64,000 nucleotides of DNA. Origin: Pelovirga terrestris (GTDB taxonomy: Bacteria; Desulfobacterota; Desulfuromonadia; Desulfuromonadales; Geopsychrobacteraceae). Shown here piece by piece: positions 1-7,786 of the stretch (positions within the stretch are counted from its first letter, which is position 1; the number at the start of each line of letters is the position of its first letter). Location of the stretch: the NCBI RefSeq assembly GCF_014773365.1, contig NZ_JACWUN010000007.1, forward strand, positions 1-64,000, read 5' to 3'. The notes below the pieces were generated by a model that saw only the letters and a list, made by a program, of their open reading frames with translations, was not told the DNA's origin and made no database searches. The position numbers and the translations under genes were made by a program.

Positions 1-125
1 ATACGCTGATTGTCAAAGAACGAATCTATTGGGTTTTTACATGAAACAAGTTCTGATACAATACGGTTCAAAGCGTCATCTCCTTGAAGTAGTTTCGGTT
101 GTTTGGCGATAACCAATTCTACCAT
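1..125 (-). CDS. Possible partial gene running off the left edge, unknown function
   Basis: An open frame starts at an ATG at 125 and stays open for 41 codons to the window edge. A second possible start is a TTG near 78 (minus strand) that has an AAGGAG motif about 7 nt upstream, which is a better ribosome site than the ATG has. The peptide begins MVELVIAKQPKLLQ and matches no family I recognise. It may be a real gene truncated by the window or a chance open frame. The region from about 126 to 247 is AT-rich and holds nothing else I can identify. Confidence 0.3.
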   Translation of the reverse strand, partial: MVELVIAKQPKLLQGDDALNRIVSELVSCKNPIDSFFDNQR

Positions 126-247
126 AGCTGATGGCGCTTTTGATCAATAATTACAAGCTGTTACATCTTTTTTCTGTCTGCGAAAGTTGAGCGAATAATT
201 AATAGAGAACACGGTGCTTACACCAACCAACACCAAAGGGGCAAATT

Positions 248-685
248 ATGGCCGATGAATCTATTTGCCGCAACAGTTCTGACAAATCATTTGAGGTTCT
301 GATCGAGGATCTGAAAAACGCCATTAGCGCAGCAGGCTTCAGCGTCTTCCACCTCGACAAATCTGGTCTGGTGGCATTTTATCGCAATCAGGGGGTGAGC
401 ATGCCGGAAAATTACCGCCACGCCATGATTCAGATGTGCAAAACGGAAAATTCCGGCAAATCCATTCCCGCCAACCCGGAGCGCAGCGTCTTTGTGCAGA
501 AGTTTTTTTCGGTTTACAACAAAGGGGGAAAAACCGAAATCCGCTTTCTGGTCTACTCGCCGGAACTGATTGTCAACCTGCTTGGTGACGACGAGGGGAA
601 TGCCGGGTCGTCCAACCAGGATTTTGCCCAGAATATAAGCAATGCCTTTGGTGCCATAAAAAAAATCGCTGACTCGGTGGTCTGA
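248..685 (+). CDS. DUF302-like hypothetical protein
   Basis: A 145-residue protein preceded by AAGGGG about 7 nt before the ATG. It has no signal peptide or membrane segment. The order of features resembles the DUF302 fold: an amphipathic helix (about 14-28), a GFSVF strand, a Cys in QMCKTE (about 64), and a strand pair ending in FLVYSPELIVNLL (about 99-111), which lines up with the SALNPELM-type end of DUF302 proteins. Similarity is weak and judged by eye. A clearer DUF302 protein lies at 36555-36941, so the window would carry two. No function is established for the family. It ends 35 bp before the convergent small CxxC gene. Confidence 0.6.
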   Translation: MADESICRNSSDKSFEVLIEDLKNAISAAGFSVFHLDKSGLVAFYRNQGVSMPENYRHAMIQMCKTENSGKSIPANPERSVFVQKFFSVYNKGGKTEIRFLVYSPELIVNLLGDDEGNAGSSNQDFAQNISNAFGAIKKIADSVV

Positions 686-720
686 ATGATTGTTGTGGAG
701 GTTAATCAGCAGGGGAAGCC

Positions 721-909
721 CTAGTCAAAACAATCACTGCGGTACATCATCGCCAGACGGCCTCGGCCGGCGAGACAGACAGGACAAACCTTGCCGGCAT
801 CACCATATTCCTGCCTGGCCAGATGCATCCCGGCGATTTCAGCCGGCTCAGTCAAGGGTTGATCGGGATCGAACAGGTGGTTGCACAGGATGCATTGCTG
901 CTGTTTCAT
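721..909 (-). CDS. Small double-CxxC protein downstream of hemH
   Basis: A 62-residue protein whose ATG overlaps the hemH stop codon by 4 bp (ATGA), so translational coupling with hemH is likely. It has two CxxC pairs, CILC near residues 6-9 and CPVC near 42-45, a spacing typical of a small zinc ribbon or knuckle. There is no signal peptide or membrane segment, so it should be cytoplasmic. I do not recognise a named family. Position suggests a link to late haem biosynthesis or iron/metal handling, but that rests only on operon context. Short length and a competing plus-strand open frame keep confidence moderate. Confidence 0.55.
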   Translation of the reverse strand: MKQQQCILCNHLFDPDQPLTEPAEIAGMHLARQEYGDAGKVCPVCLAGRGRLAMMYRSDCFD

Positions 910-1874
910 GCGCGGGCAGACTGAACCAATGCGGCCATGGCATCGAGGAAATCATCATTGTCATTCAGGGAAGGAGCACGGCAGAAGTTGACGACACCGG
1001 AACTGACCGCCAGTTCACGGTACTCCATGTCGATCTCTTCGAGGGTTTCGATATGGTCGGAGACAAAAGAAATGGGCACCATCAATAGCGACTGATGACC
1101 GGCGGCAGCAATGCGGGTGATTTCCTCCTCGGTGCCCGGCTCCATCCACTTGACCGGACCACTGCGGCTCTGGTAGGCGATGGACCAGGCGTAATTGCCG
1201 ACCCGCTCCATCACCCCTTTTGCCGTTTCTTCCACCTGCTGCTGGTAGGGATCGCCGCGATCAATAAACTTCTGGGGCAGGGCGTGGGCGGAAAAAAGAA
1301 TCTGCACATCGTCACGCATCAGCTCATGAAAGGTCTCCAGCCCCTCACGAACGCGATTGGCCAGGGAATCAAGATACAACGGCCAATCGTGCCACTGTTC
1401 AATGACCCGATATTCCAGCTCCGGATATATTTGGGCAACGGTACGCTTGAAATCATTGACGCTACTGCCGGTGGTCGCACCGGTATAGTGGGGATACATG
1501 GAAAGCACGGTGGCGCTGGTGATGCCATCTGCTTTGAGTTGCGTAAGCACCTCCGCTGCAAAGGGGTGCCAGTAGCGCATCACCACGCAAGGGACAACTT
1601 CATCCCCCAGCCTTTCGGCCACTCCTTCAGCCTGTTTCTGTGTCCACTCAAGCAGTGGTGATTTGCCGCCGATGGCACGGTAGTTTTCCACCACTTTTTT
1701 TGCCCGAAAGTAGGAAATCAGCCGAGCAAAAGGCTTCTGCAGTACAGCGCCGGCAGGCAACTGGATCAGTTCACGATCACAGAACAGATTGTAGAGAAAC
1801 GGGCGCACCGCTTCGAGGGAGTCAGGACCACCCATGTTGAGCAGGATCAGGGCATGTTTCGATTCCACAGACAT
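906..1874 (-). CDS. hemH: Ferrochelatase
   Basis: Inserts Fe2+ into protoporphyrin IX, the last step of classical haem b synthesis, in the cytoplasm or at the inner membrane. The protein starts MSVESKHALILLNMGGP, has the FSAHALP active-site histidine segment and the family signature YQSRSGPVKW, and ends without the C-terminal Fe-S extension of animal enzymes. At 322 residues it has normal bacterial length. The frame is open further upstream to 2015, but that part translates a palindromic repeat. The start at 1874 is chosen because GGAG lies 7 nt upstream and homology begins there. Its stop overlaps the small CxxC gene, and hemE lies upstream on the same strand. Confidence 0.95.
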   Translation of the reverse strand: MSVESKHALILLNMGGPDSLEAVRPFLYNLFCDRELIQLPAGAVLQKPFARLISYFRAKKVVENYRAIGGKSPLLEWTQKQAEGVAERLGDEVVPCVVMRYWHPFAAEVLTQLKADGITSATVLSMYPHYTGATTGSSVNDFKRTVAQIYPELEYRVIEQWHDWPLYLDSLANRVREGLETFHELMRDDVQILFSAHALPQKFIDRGDPYQQQVEETAKGVMERVGNYAWSIAYQSRSGPVKWMEPGTEEEITRIAAAGHQSLLMVPISFVSDHIETLEEIDMEYRELAVSSGVVNFCRAPSLNDNDDFLDAMAALVQSARA

Positions 1875-1916
1875 TCGAATCTCCAAGTAGTAATATTCTG
1901 TCGATGTAAACATGTT

Positions 1917-2013
1917 GGATCCTGCGACTTCGCGCAGGATGACACACACCCAACTATCAGGAACGAAATCCTTGTTGTCATTCCGCGCGGAGCGAAGCGC
2001 AGTCGCAGAATCC
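1917..2013. repeat. Dispersed-type palindromic intergenic repeat between hemE and hemH
   Basis: An imperfect inverted repeat begins GGATCCTGCGACTTCGC and ends GCGCAGTCGCAGAATCC, with a second nested pair (GCGCAGGATGACA near 1932 and TGTCATTCCGCGC near 1977). This architecture matches a class of intergenic repeats common in bacteria that is often mistranslated as RSARND-like peptides. Only one copy is seen in this window. It sits in the hemE-hemH spacer and could fold in the mRNA. It extends the hemH reading frame artificially. Confidence 0.7.
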
Positions 2014-2053
2014 ATTTTCTATCGCCTGATTCACTAGAATCCGGCAGATGATT

Positions 2054-3091
2054 TTATTTCTGACTCAACCGATGCACACACTCCACCAGATGAATCGCGT
2101 TCTCCGGTGGTACTGTCGGCAGAATGCCGTGGCCCAGGTTGAAAATAAAACCGGGGCGACCAGCATTTTCATCCAATATTCGCTGGACTTCTTTCTCAAT
2201 GTAATCTTTCGGTGCATAGAGCACGGTCGGATCAAGATTGCCCTGCACCGCCACGTCGTCACCGAGGATCGCCCGAGCCTTATCAAGGTTAACATGCCAG
2301 TCAAGGCCGATGACATCACTGCCGGCAGCCTTGACCAGTTCGAGCATGGTACCGCCATTTTTGACGAAGTAGATAATCGGGATGTCCGTACGATCAAGCC
2401 CGTCGATCAGGTTTTTCACATAGGGCAGATTGTAACGCTCAAAATCGTGGGGAGCCAGCAGGCCACCCCAGGTATCAAAAATCTGTATTGCCTGGGCACC
2501 GGCGGCAATCTGCATGTTCAGATAGCGCCGATCCATCTCCGTGACCTTCTTCATCAGCTCGTCATAGAGGGGAAAGTCGCTGTACATCATCTGCTTGAGG
2601 CTGGCGAAATCTTTACTTCCCTGTCCTTCAACCATGTAGCACGCCAGGGTAAAAGGAGCACCACCAAAACCGATGAGGGGAACGCGCCCGGCAAAAGCAA
2701 CACGCAAACGCTGGAGGATCTCGGGCACATAGGACACCGCCGTGGCCATATCCTCCGGCACCACCAGGGCATCGACATCTGCTTTGGTGCGTACCGGGTT
2801 GGCAAACACCGGCCCCGGCACAAAATCAAGCTCCAGCCCCATTGGCTCCAGCGGAGTCAGAATATCGGAAAAGAGAATGGCGGCATCGGCATCAAGAATA
2901 TCGATCGGCTGGATCGTCACTTCCGCGGCCCGCGCCGGATCTTTGCACAGATCAAGGAAGGTGCCGCCCCCTTTAGCCCGCACTTCCTTGTACTGGGACA
3001 AATAACGCCCGGCCTGGCGCATCAACCAGACCGGGACACGGTCAACCGGCTGCCGCCAACAGGCTTTGATAAAATTGTAGTCGCTGGTCAT
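2054..3091 (-). CDS. hemE: Uroporphyrinogen III decarboxylase
   Basis: Decarboxylates the four acetate side chains of uroporphyrinogen III to give coproporphyrinogen III in the cytoplasm. The 345-residue protein carries the N-terminal signature PVWLMRQAGRYL (about residues 20-31) with the catalytic arginines. It also has the substrate-loop motif GFGGAPFTLACYMVEG (about 143-158) and a C-terminal LGHGILP. Length is typical. AGGAGG lies about 9 nt before the ATG, which fixes the start. It is followed by hemH 179 bp downstream on the same strand, with a palindromic repeat between. The radical SAM gene upstream is also on this strand. Confidence 0.96.
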   Translation of the reverse strand: MTSDYNFIKACWRQPVDRVPVWLMRQAGRYLSQYKEVRAKGGGTFLDLCKDPARAAEVTIQPIDILDADAAILFSDILTPLEPMGLELDFVPGPVFANPVRTKADVDALVVPEDMATAVSYVPEILQRLRVAFAGRVPLIGFGGAPFTLACYMVEGQGSKDFASLKQMMYSDFPLYDELMKKVTEMDRRYLNMQIAAGAQAIQIFDTWGGLLAPHDFERYNLPYVKNLIDGLDRTDIPIIYFVKNGGTMLELVKAAGSDVIGLDWHVNLDKARAILGDDVAVQGNLDPTVLYAPKDYIEKEVQRILDENAGRPGFIFNLGHGILPTVPPENAIHLVECVHRLSQK

Positions 3092-3139
3092 CGGGTGTTG
3101 CCTCCTATAATGGGAAATTCAAAATCAGAAAAAAAAGAG

Positions 3140-3251
3140 TTACCACAGAGACACAGAGACACAGAGGGTGAATCAAAAACCCGAATTCATGGATTGAACC
3201 AAAACAAAGCCTTTGATGGTTCAACTCTGTGTCTCTGTGACTCTGTGGTAA
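3140..3251. repeat. Long inverted repeat rich in ACAGAGAC units
   Basis: Two arms of about 32 bp face each other. The left arm begins TTACCACAGAGACACAGAGA (3140-3172) and the right arm ends GTGACTCTGTGGTAA (3220-3251), separated by about 47 bp. The arms contain internal ACAGAGAC units. The element fills the gap between hemE and the upstream radical SAM gene. It resembles a widespread class of intergenic palindromes. A transcript would form a long stem without a U-tract, so I do not call it a terminator. Confidence 0.75.
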
Positions 3252-3258
3252 AAAGATT

Positions 3259-4362
3259 TTATCTTAGTGCGTTCTCCGCTTCCTGCGCCAGCCGTTTGCG
3301 GGTTTTTGGCGGGATGTAATTGCAGAAGGGTTCTTCGGCCATATAATCACCGTGAACCGCATCGGCGCGGGCGCGGCAACCGCCGCAGACATTGACATAT
3401 TCGCATTCACCACACTTGCCGGAGTATTTACTGGAATCACGCAGATCGTTAAAAACCTTGGAGTTGAACCACAGCTCCTTGAACGGAATCTGCTTGACGT
3501 TGCCGACAGACGAATGGAAGTAGGAGCAGGGCTTGAGGTTGCCGAAACAATCGATCAGGCAAATAGACTGGGCTGCGATGCACCCCTTGCCACCACCGGT
3601 TGAAAAAGTCAGACTACGGCGTTTGAAATCGATCCCTTCCTCTTTGGCCTTCTGGGGAACAATCCGATAATAATGAGGCGCACAGGTCGGCCGCATCAAA
3701 ATATCTTCCTCATTCTTCTCCTGCTCATAGTGCCAGGTGAGGATTTCCTCGTAGTCCTCCGGTGAAATCAGTTCGCTCATAATCTCTTCGCCGCGCCCGG
3801 TCGGCACAATCATGAACATATACCAGGCGGTTGCTCCCAGCTCCTTGGCCACCCGGAAGGTGGCAGCGATATCATGTTGGTTGCGCTTGGTAAAGGAAGA
3901 ATTGATCAGAAAAGGGATGCCGTTACGCTTTAAGGTTTCTGCTCCACGCACAACGCCTTCGAAGGCGCCGGGAGAGCTCCGGAAGTTATCGTGAATAGCC
4001 ACCGTCGAACCGTCTAGCGAAAGAGAGACCATCTTGATATCGGCACTCTTCATCTCAGCACACACCGCATCGGTAATCAGGGTGCCATTGGTCGCCATGC
4101 ACATGCGTAAGCCTTTGGATGTGCCGTAGCGGGCGATCTCGAAGATATCGTCGCGCATCAGCGGCTCACCACCGGACAACACCATCACCGGCGTACTTAC
4201 CTCACAAATATCATCAATCAGCTTGAACGCTTCCTGGGTAGTAAAGTCACCAGCTGAGGATGTTAATTCGGAGGAACAGCGACAATGAACGCAACTTAAA
4301 TTGCAGCGTTGGGTACTCTCCCAGGCAATCCATTTGGGAATATATTCTTTGTGTTTTGCCAT
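3259..4362 (-). CDS. Radical SAM/SPASM protein, AhbD/NirJ-like (tetrapyrrole side-chain modification)
   Basis: A 367-residue radical SAM enzyme. CNLSCVHC near residues 19-26 is the CxxxCxxC cluster that binds the SAM-cleaving 4Fe-4S centre, and SGGEPLM follows at about 64-70. The C-terminus has a SPASM-type cluster, including [17 protein letters not shown], for auxiliary Fe-S centres. This architecture matches haem-related enzymes such as AhbD (Fe-coproporphyrin decarboxylation) and NirJ (haem d1), and hemE-hemH lie directly downstream. Whether it acts in the alternative haem route or modifies another substrate cannot be decided from sequence alone. The start at 4362 is set by AAGGAG 7 nt upstream; an earlier in-frame start at 4422 lacks one. 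Confidence 0.85.
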   Translation of the reverse strand: MAKHKEYIPKWIAWESTQRCNLSCVHCRCSSELTSSAGDFTTQEAFKLIDDICEVSTPVMVLSGGEPLMRDDIFEIARYGTSKGLRMCMATNGTLITDAVCAEMKSADIKMVSLSLDGSTVAIHDNFRSSPGAFEGVVRGAETLKRNGIPFLINSSFTKRNQHDIAATFRVAKELGATAWYMFMIVPTGRGEEIMSELISPEDYEEILTWHYEQEKNEEDILMRPTCAPHYYRIVPQKAKEEGIDFKRRSLTFSTGGGKGCIAAQSICLIDCFGNLKPCSYFHSSVGNVKQIPFKELWFNSKVFNDLRDSSKYSGKCGECEYVNVCGGCRARADAVHGDYMAEEPFCNYIPPKTRKRLAQEAENALR

Positions 4363-4549
4363 ATCGTCTCCTTGAAGTTGATTCGAACGATCGACTTTAC
4401 TACGGTATGTTATACAGCTCAAGCCTTCTTATGCAAAACGAACAATCTTTACGTACCTTGAATCTCACCAACACCAATCCGCAACGTACCAAAAAACAAC
4501 CAAAAAGGTCATCATGAAGAAACCAACATGGAAGATAAAGAATGAATGT

Positions 4550-4691
4550 AACTATTCAGCACCATCCCTGCGCTGGGTCGAGGGTCCTGTGGCAAGGGTT
4601 TTGGTCGCCATGGACGGCGACAAAAAGCGGTCATGGATGACGAACAGCGTCCCTTCACGTAGGATTCAAAAGCCCGGCGCTAAACAGATAC
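4550..4691 (+). repeat. Dispersed 142-bp palindromic element, copy A
   Basis: This copy begins AACTATTCAGCAC and ends CTAAACAGATAC. It shares the apical hairpin of TTGTCGCC-type and GGCGACAA-type arms around ATGGAC with copies at 8880, 34630 and 45302; here the left arm reads TGGTCGCC. Inner arms (GGTCCTGTGGCAAGGG and the complementary CCCTTCACGTAGGATTC) and the outer ends also pair, so the whole unit can fold on itself. It lies in a 499-bp gap between divergent genes. An apparent 73-codon ORF across it is an artefact. The flanks (4363-4549 and 4692-4861) hold the promoter listed next and nothing else I can identify. Confidence 0.85.
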
Positions 4692-4717
4692 AAATGAATT
4701 TTCTCTTACGATTTGTC

Positions 4718-4745
4718 TTGACCCGACCAGCTTGATGTGTAAAAT
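4718..4745 (+). promoter_or_regulatory. Candidate sigma-70 promoter for the haem-sensor gene
   Basis: TTGACC (4718-4723), a 16-bp spacer and TAAAAT (4740-4745) form a good -35/-10 pair on the plus strand. The predicted transcript starts near 4752 and has a leader of about 110 nt before the ATG at 4862. It is just downstream of repeat copy A. Confidence 0.5.
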
Positions 4746-4861
4746 CTAATTTCACTTGGTGCACCCACAGCTCCATACGGGCCAATCAACAACCCGCCGG
4801 CACAGAAGCCATACCAGGCGGCACCGAGGCACACAAGCGCTATATAAAAAGGAGTTTAACA

Positions 4862-5737
4862 ATGGGCATTCGCATGAGATCTATTCTGGTGATGGGCATT
4901 CTCGGTTTTCTGGCGATCGGCGTTCTCGGTTTCTCCAGTTATCGCCTGAGCATGAAGAGCGCCCTTGAAGAAGCAAAAATCAAGAGTGATATTGTTATGA
5001 ACTATGCTATGGCGACACGCGAATACACCCGTGTAGCTCAGTCTCCGCTGGTACGGCAACTGGTCGAACCGGATCGGTTTTACCCGGAAATCATGTCCGG
5101 CTTTGCGACCTCGCGCGGCATCTATGAAGAATTTGAAAAAACCTTCCCCGGCTACATCTTTAAAGGGGCGACTCTTGATCCCCTGCACCCCAGCAACAAG
5201 GCCGATGCCCAGGAAGTACAGATCATTCAGAAATTCATCGACAATCCCGATCTCAAGGCCGATGAAGGGCGCCTTGTCAAAAACGGTCAGGAAGTATTCT
5301 ACACCGCTACCCCCTTCACTGTTATGAACAAAAACTGCCTCATCTGCCACGGTGATCCGGCCGATGCGCCCAAAGATCAGATTGAGATCTATGGTGACAC
5401 CAATGGTTATTGGTGGGAAATGGATGAAGTCGTCGCCGCCTTTATTGTTTATGTTCCGGTTGCCGATGCTATTGCCTCCGCCAAGACCATGTCTCTGACC
5501 CTGGTACTTTATGGTGCCGGCGGGATTGTCGTTATGCTGGTTATCATTGGCTGGTTCCTCAATCGTGATGTTGTTACTCCCATCGTCCGGCTGGCCGAGC
5601 GGGCTGAAGATTTCAGTCTGGGCGAGAATCTGGACGACCCGATCGACAAAAATGCCACCGGCGAAGTGGGTGTACTGGCCCAATCGATTGAACGTTTACG
5701 GATCAGTCTCAATAAATTAATGCAACGTAACCGCTAG
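4862..5737 (+). CDS. Membrane c-type haem sensor, DUF3365 (Tll0287-like) plus HAMP
   Basis: A 291-residue protein with an N-terminal membrane segment (about 6-27), a periplasmic domain, a second membrane segment (about 211-232) and a cytoplasmic HAMP domain (about 233-285). The periplasmic domain holds CLICH at 159-163, a CxxCH haem c site, in the arrangement of DUF3365/Tll0287-like sensors. The protein stops right after HAMP and has no kinase, cyclase or chemoreceptor output. It must act by contacting a partner or serve as a redox/haem protein. AAGGAG lies about 8 nt before the ATG. The TPR-OmpA gene follows after 9 bp and is probably co-transcribed. Confidence 0.85.
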   Translation: MGIRMRSILVMGILGFLAIGVLGFSSYRLSMKSALEEAKIKSDIVMNYAMATREYTRVAQSPLVRQLVEPDRFYPEIMSGFATSRGIYEEFEKTFPGYIFKGATLDPLHPSNKADAQEVQIIQKFIDNPDLKADEGRLVKNGQEVFYTATPFTVMNKNCLICHGDPADAPKDQIEIYGDTNGYWWEMDEVVAAFIVYVPVADAIASAKTMSLTLVLYGAGGIVVMLVIIGWFLNRDVVTPIVRLAERAEDFSLGENLDDPIDKNATGEVGVLAQSIERLRISLNKLMQRNR

Positions 5738-5746
5738 GAGATATCC

Positions 5747-6607
5747 ATGCGTATACACTCATTATGGATAGCCGGGTTCTGGATAACAATTCTGCTGTTC
5801 CATCCAGGTCCGGCACATTCGAATGACTGCGACGCGCTACGCCAAAGCGTCCAAAAGGAGCGCAGCTTGATCAAAAAACAGCAACTTCTGGATGAGGCGA
5901 TTCAGACCTGCCCGAATCATGCCCAGCTGCAATACGACAAGGCCTTTGCCCAGGAACGCTTGCGCCGCTACGACGAAGCACTGACCTATTATTTAAGGGC
6001 AACCGAACTTGATGAGAATTTTGCCAAGGCCTACTTCGGACTGGCCGACATCTTTGTCGTGCTGGGAAATCTTGAACCGGCCATCTGGGCTTATCAGTCC
6101 GGACTTGCTCTCGAACCTGACAATCAGCGTGCGGCGGCATCCCTGGAACTGGCCCGGATCAAATATCGCTCGGAGATGGGTGAGCGTATCACCTCGGAGG
6201 AATTTGTCCGGGTCATGCGGGAAAGCAGAGACCAAAGCACCACCGAAGGGGCCATGGATGGTCCCATCGTCAGGATGCAGATTTTATTCGAGATCGGTTC
6301 CGCCGGTTTGACAGCCAGTGCCATTGAGCAGCTCGAAACGGTCGGAACCGCCCTGTCACACGCATCACTGGCCGATCAGCGGTTCGAAATTGCCGGCCAC
6401 ACCGACAGTACCGGCTCGCCCGAAGTGAACCTGCCCCTGTCAAAACTACGGGCGGAACGGGTCAAACAGCATCTGATCGATCGTTACAGTATCGCGGCGG
6501 ATCGCCTCACCGTTGCTTATTATGGGGATACACGCCCGGCGGTACCGAACGACTCCACCCGCAATCGGGCGATCAACAGACGGGTTGAGTTCAGAAAAAT
6601 CAGATAA
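5747..6607 (+). CDS. Periplasmic TPR protein with C-terminal OmpA domain
   Basis: A 286-residue exported protein. The signal peptide covers about residues 1-25. TPR-like repeats follow (about 35-140; for example RYDEALTYYLRATELDENFAKAY). A C-terminal OmpA domain (about 170-286) includes the peptidoglycan-binding signature region EIAGHTDSTGS, NLPLSKLRAERVK and NRRVEF. It probably tethers a periplasmic assembly to the cell wall. It sits 9 bp after the haem sensor with its own GGAG site, which suggests that the two act together, possibly as a sensor and a cell-wall-anchored partner. No enzyme domain is visible. Confidence 0.85.
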   Translation: MRIHSLWIAGFWITILLFHPGPAHSNDCDALRQSVQKERSLIKKQQLLDEAIQTCPNHAQLQYDKAFAQERLRRYDEALTYYLRATELDENFAKAYFGLADIFVVLGNLEPAIWAYQSGLALEPDNQRAAASLELARIKYRSEMGERITSEEFVRVMRESRDQSTTEGAMDGPIVRMQILFEIGSAGLTASAIEQLETVGTALSHASLADQRFEIAGHTDSTGSPEVNLPLSKLRAERVKQHLIDRYSIAADRLTVAYYGDTRPAVPNDSTRNRAINRRVEFRKIR

Positions 6608-6622
6608 ACGGCTAAGTGGTTC

Positions 6623-6650
6623 TTGAAAAGATTGGCAAAAACCGTATGAT
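6623..6650 (+). promoter_or_regulatory. Candidate sigma-70 promoter for the roadblock-like gene pair
   Basis: TTGAAA (6623-6628), a 16-bp spacer and TATGAT (6645-6650) form a good -35/-10 pair between the TPR-OmpA gene and the gene at 6702. It suggests the two roadblock-like genes form a separate transcription unit, though read-through from upstream is also possible. Confidence 0.5.
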
Positions 6651-6701
6651 GGGATTGGAATCCTGATTCACTGCGCCGATTAAGTAGAAAGGCAATCAAC
6701 G

Positions 6702-7043
6702 ATGTCGGATCTGCCAGCAATAGCTCAAACGATTCTCTCCGCCCCCGGAGTCTTGAGGATTATTATGCTTGACCAACGTGGGGTTGTCCGTGCTCAGGCC
6801 GGGGAAAAAGATGAAAGAAAACTGGCTGACTACATCTCCTTCATTTCCGTTACTTCGACCCAGCTTCGCACCTATCTGAATATCAGTGCACCCCATAACG
6901 CCAGAGTCACCCTCTCCTCCGGCCAGGCGCTGCTGATCTTATTCGGGGAAGAACTCACCGCCGGAATTTTGCTCGAGCAGGACACAGACTACTTTGATAT
7001 CATTGACAACTTCGCTTCAATCGTCAACGAAATGAAGCTATAG
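6702..7043 (+). CDS. Roadblock/LC7-like small protein
   Basis: A 113-residue cytoplasmic protein with the pattern of a Roadblock/LC7 domain: a start helix, a GVLRIIMLDQRGVVRA hairpin, a central helix, and the strand pair ARVTLSSGQALLILFGEE and LTAGILLEQD. Roadblock proteins in bacteria often partner small GTPases (MglA/MglB) or signalling complexes. No GTPase gene is present here. The gene is 13 bp upstream of a second, longer roadblock-like gene, so a heterodimer is plausible. Family assignment is by pattern, not by a diagnostic motif. Confidence 0.65.
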   Translation: MSDLPAIAQTILSAPGVLRIIMLDQRGVVRAQAGEKDERKLADYISFISVTSTQLRTYLNISAPHNARVTLSSGQALLILFGEELTAGILLEQDTDYFDIIDNFASIVNEMKL

Positions 7044-7056
7044 AGATGGGGCATTA

Positions 7057-7725
7057 ATGAAAAATCTGCTTGAAGAAATCAAAACATCCCCGGGCGTGCT
7101 GGGAGCCTGCGTCTACTCCACCAAAAAAGGAATAGTCGGCTCAAATCTGCCCGCCACCTTTAATTCCGAGCAACAGCAGCGCATTACCAGCATCCTCCAT
7201 CGGGTGTTTCGTTTAAATGATGCTGCCAAGCTTGATGTCAACGCTTATGAAATCCAGTACGATGAAGCCTTGCTGATGGCTCGCCGACTGGACCCTGTTG
7301 CAACACTAGTGGTTGTTTGCGCTCCGGATGTCAATGTCCCCCTGGTATCAATGGCCTGTGGCATGCAGACGGCCGAATTGCTCGAAGCGATAGCCGCGCA
7401 TCAGGACGGCACGCCCCCTCCAAGCCCGGCACCAGCTTCAGTCGCGGCAGAACCAGCCCCGCCCCAGGCACCACTACCAAAACTGACACCGGCTGAGGTC
7501 CTTAACGGTCCCCTTGCCGACAAATTAACAGGGATAAAGCGAGCCCTGGCTAAATGTATTGGTCCGGTTGCCGGCATGGCTCTTGATGGCGCCTTGAAAA
7601 GCTGGCTGGAGAAGGGGGAACCAACCGCAGAACGCTTGACCGATCTTGCTGAACTGCTCTTACCTGAGATTGACGACGATAACGAAAAAGCATCCTTTGT
7701 TCATGAGGTCAAAGAGCTTCTCTAA
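7057..7725 (+). CDS. Roadblock-like protein with proline-rich linker and C-terminal helical domain
   Basis: A 222-residue protein in three parts: an N-terminal roadblock-like domain (about 1-125, beginning LLEEIKTSPGVLGACVYSTK), an Ala/Pro-rich linker (about 127-150), and a helical C-terminal domain (about 155-222). The last part resembles the short domain (DUF8082-like, from memory) found at the end of some deltaproteobacterial signalling proteins, with IGPVAGMALDGALKSW followed by an acidic segment LLPEIDDDNEKASF. It is likely a partner of the roadblock-like gene 13 bp upstream. A terminator follows 26 bp after the stop. Function is unknown. Confidence 0.65.
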   Translation: MKNLLEEIKTSPGVLGACVYSTKKGIVGSNLPATFNSEQQQRITSILHRVFRLNDAAKLDVNAYEIQYDEALLMARRLDPVATLVVVCAPDVNVPLVSMACGMQTAELLEAIAAHQDGTPPPSPAPASVAAEPAPPQAPLPKLTPAEVLNGPLADKLTGIKRALAKCIGPVAGMALDGALKSWLEKGEPTAERLTDLAELLLPEIDDDNEKASFVHEVKELL

Positions 7726-7751
7726 CCAGAGCCCCCCGGCTAGATACACTG

Positions 7752-7786
7752 ACCGCTGTTCCTACCGGGAGCGGCGGTTTATTTTT
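7752..7786 (+). terminator. Rho-independent terminator after the roadblock-like pair
   Basis: An 11-bp stem (ACCGCTGTTCC at 7752-7762 with GGAGCGGCGGT at 7768-7778, two G-U pairs) has a 5-nt loop and is followed by TTATTTTT. It begins 26 bp after the stop of the gene at 7057. The T-tract overlaps the end of the convergent flavoprotein gene. Confidence 0.75.

Noticed and set aside
2048-3319. 423-codon plus-strand open frame opposite hemE
   Set aside because: It is a shadow frame of hemE with no family motifs and reads through the inverted repeat; hemE has strong motifs and a ribosome site.
4514-4735. Apparent 73-codon ORF in the 4363-4861 gap
   Set aside because: It runs through palindromic element copy A, and equivalent peptides appear in other copies; a repeat artefact.
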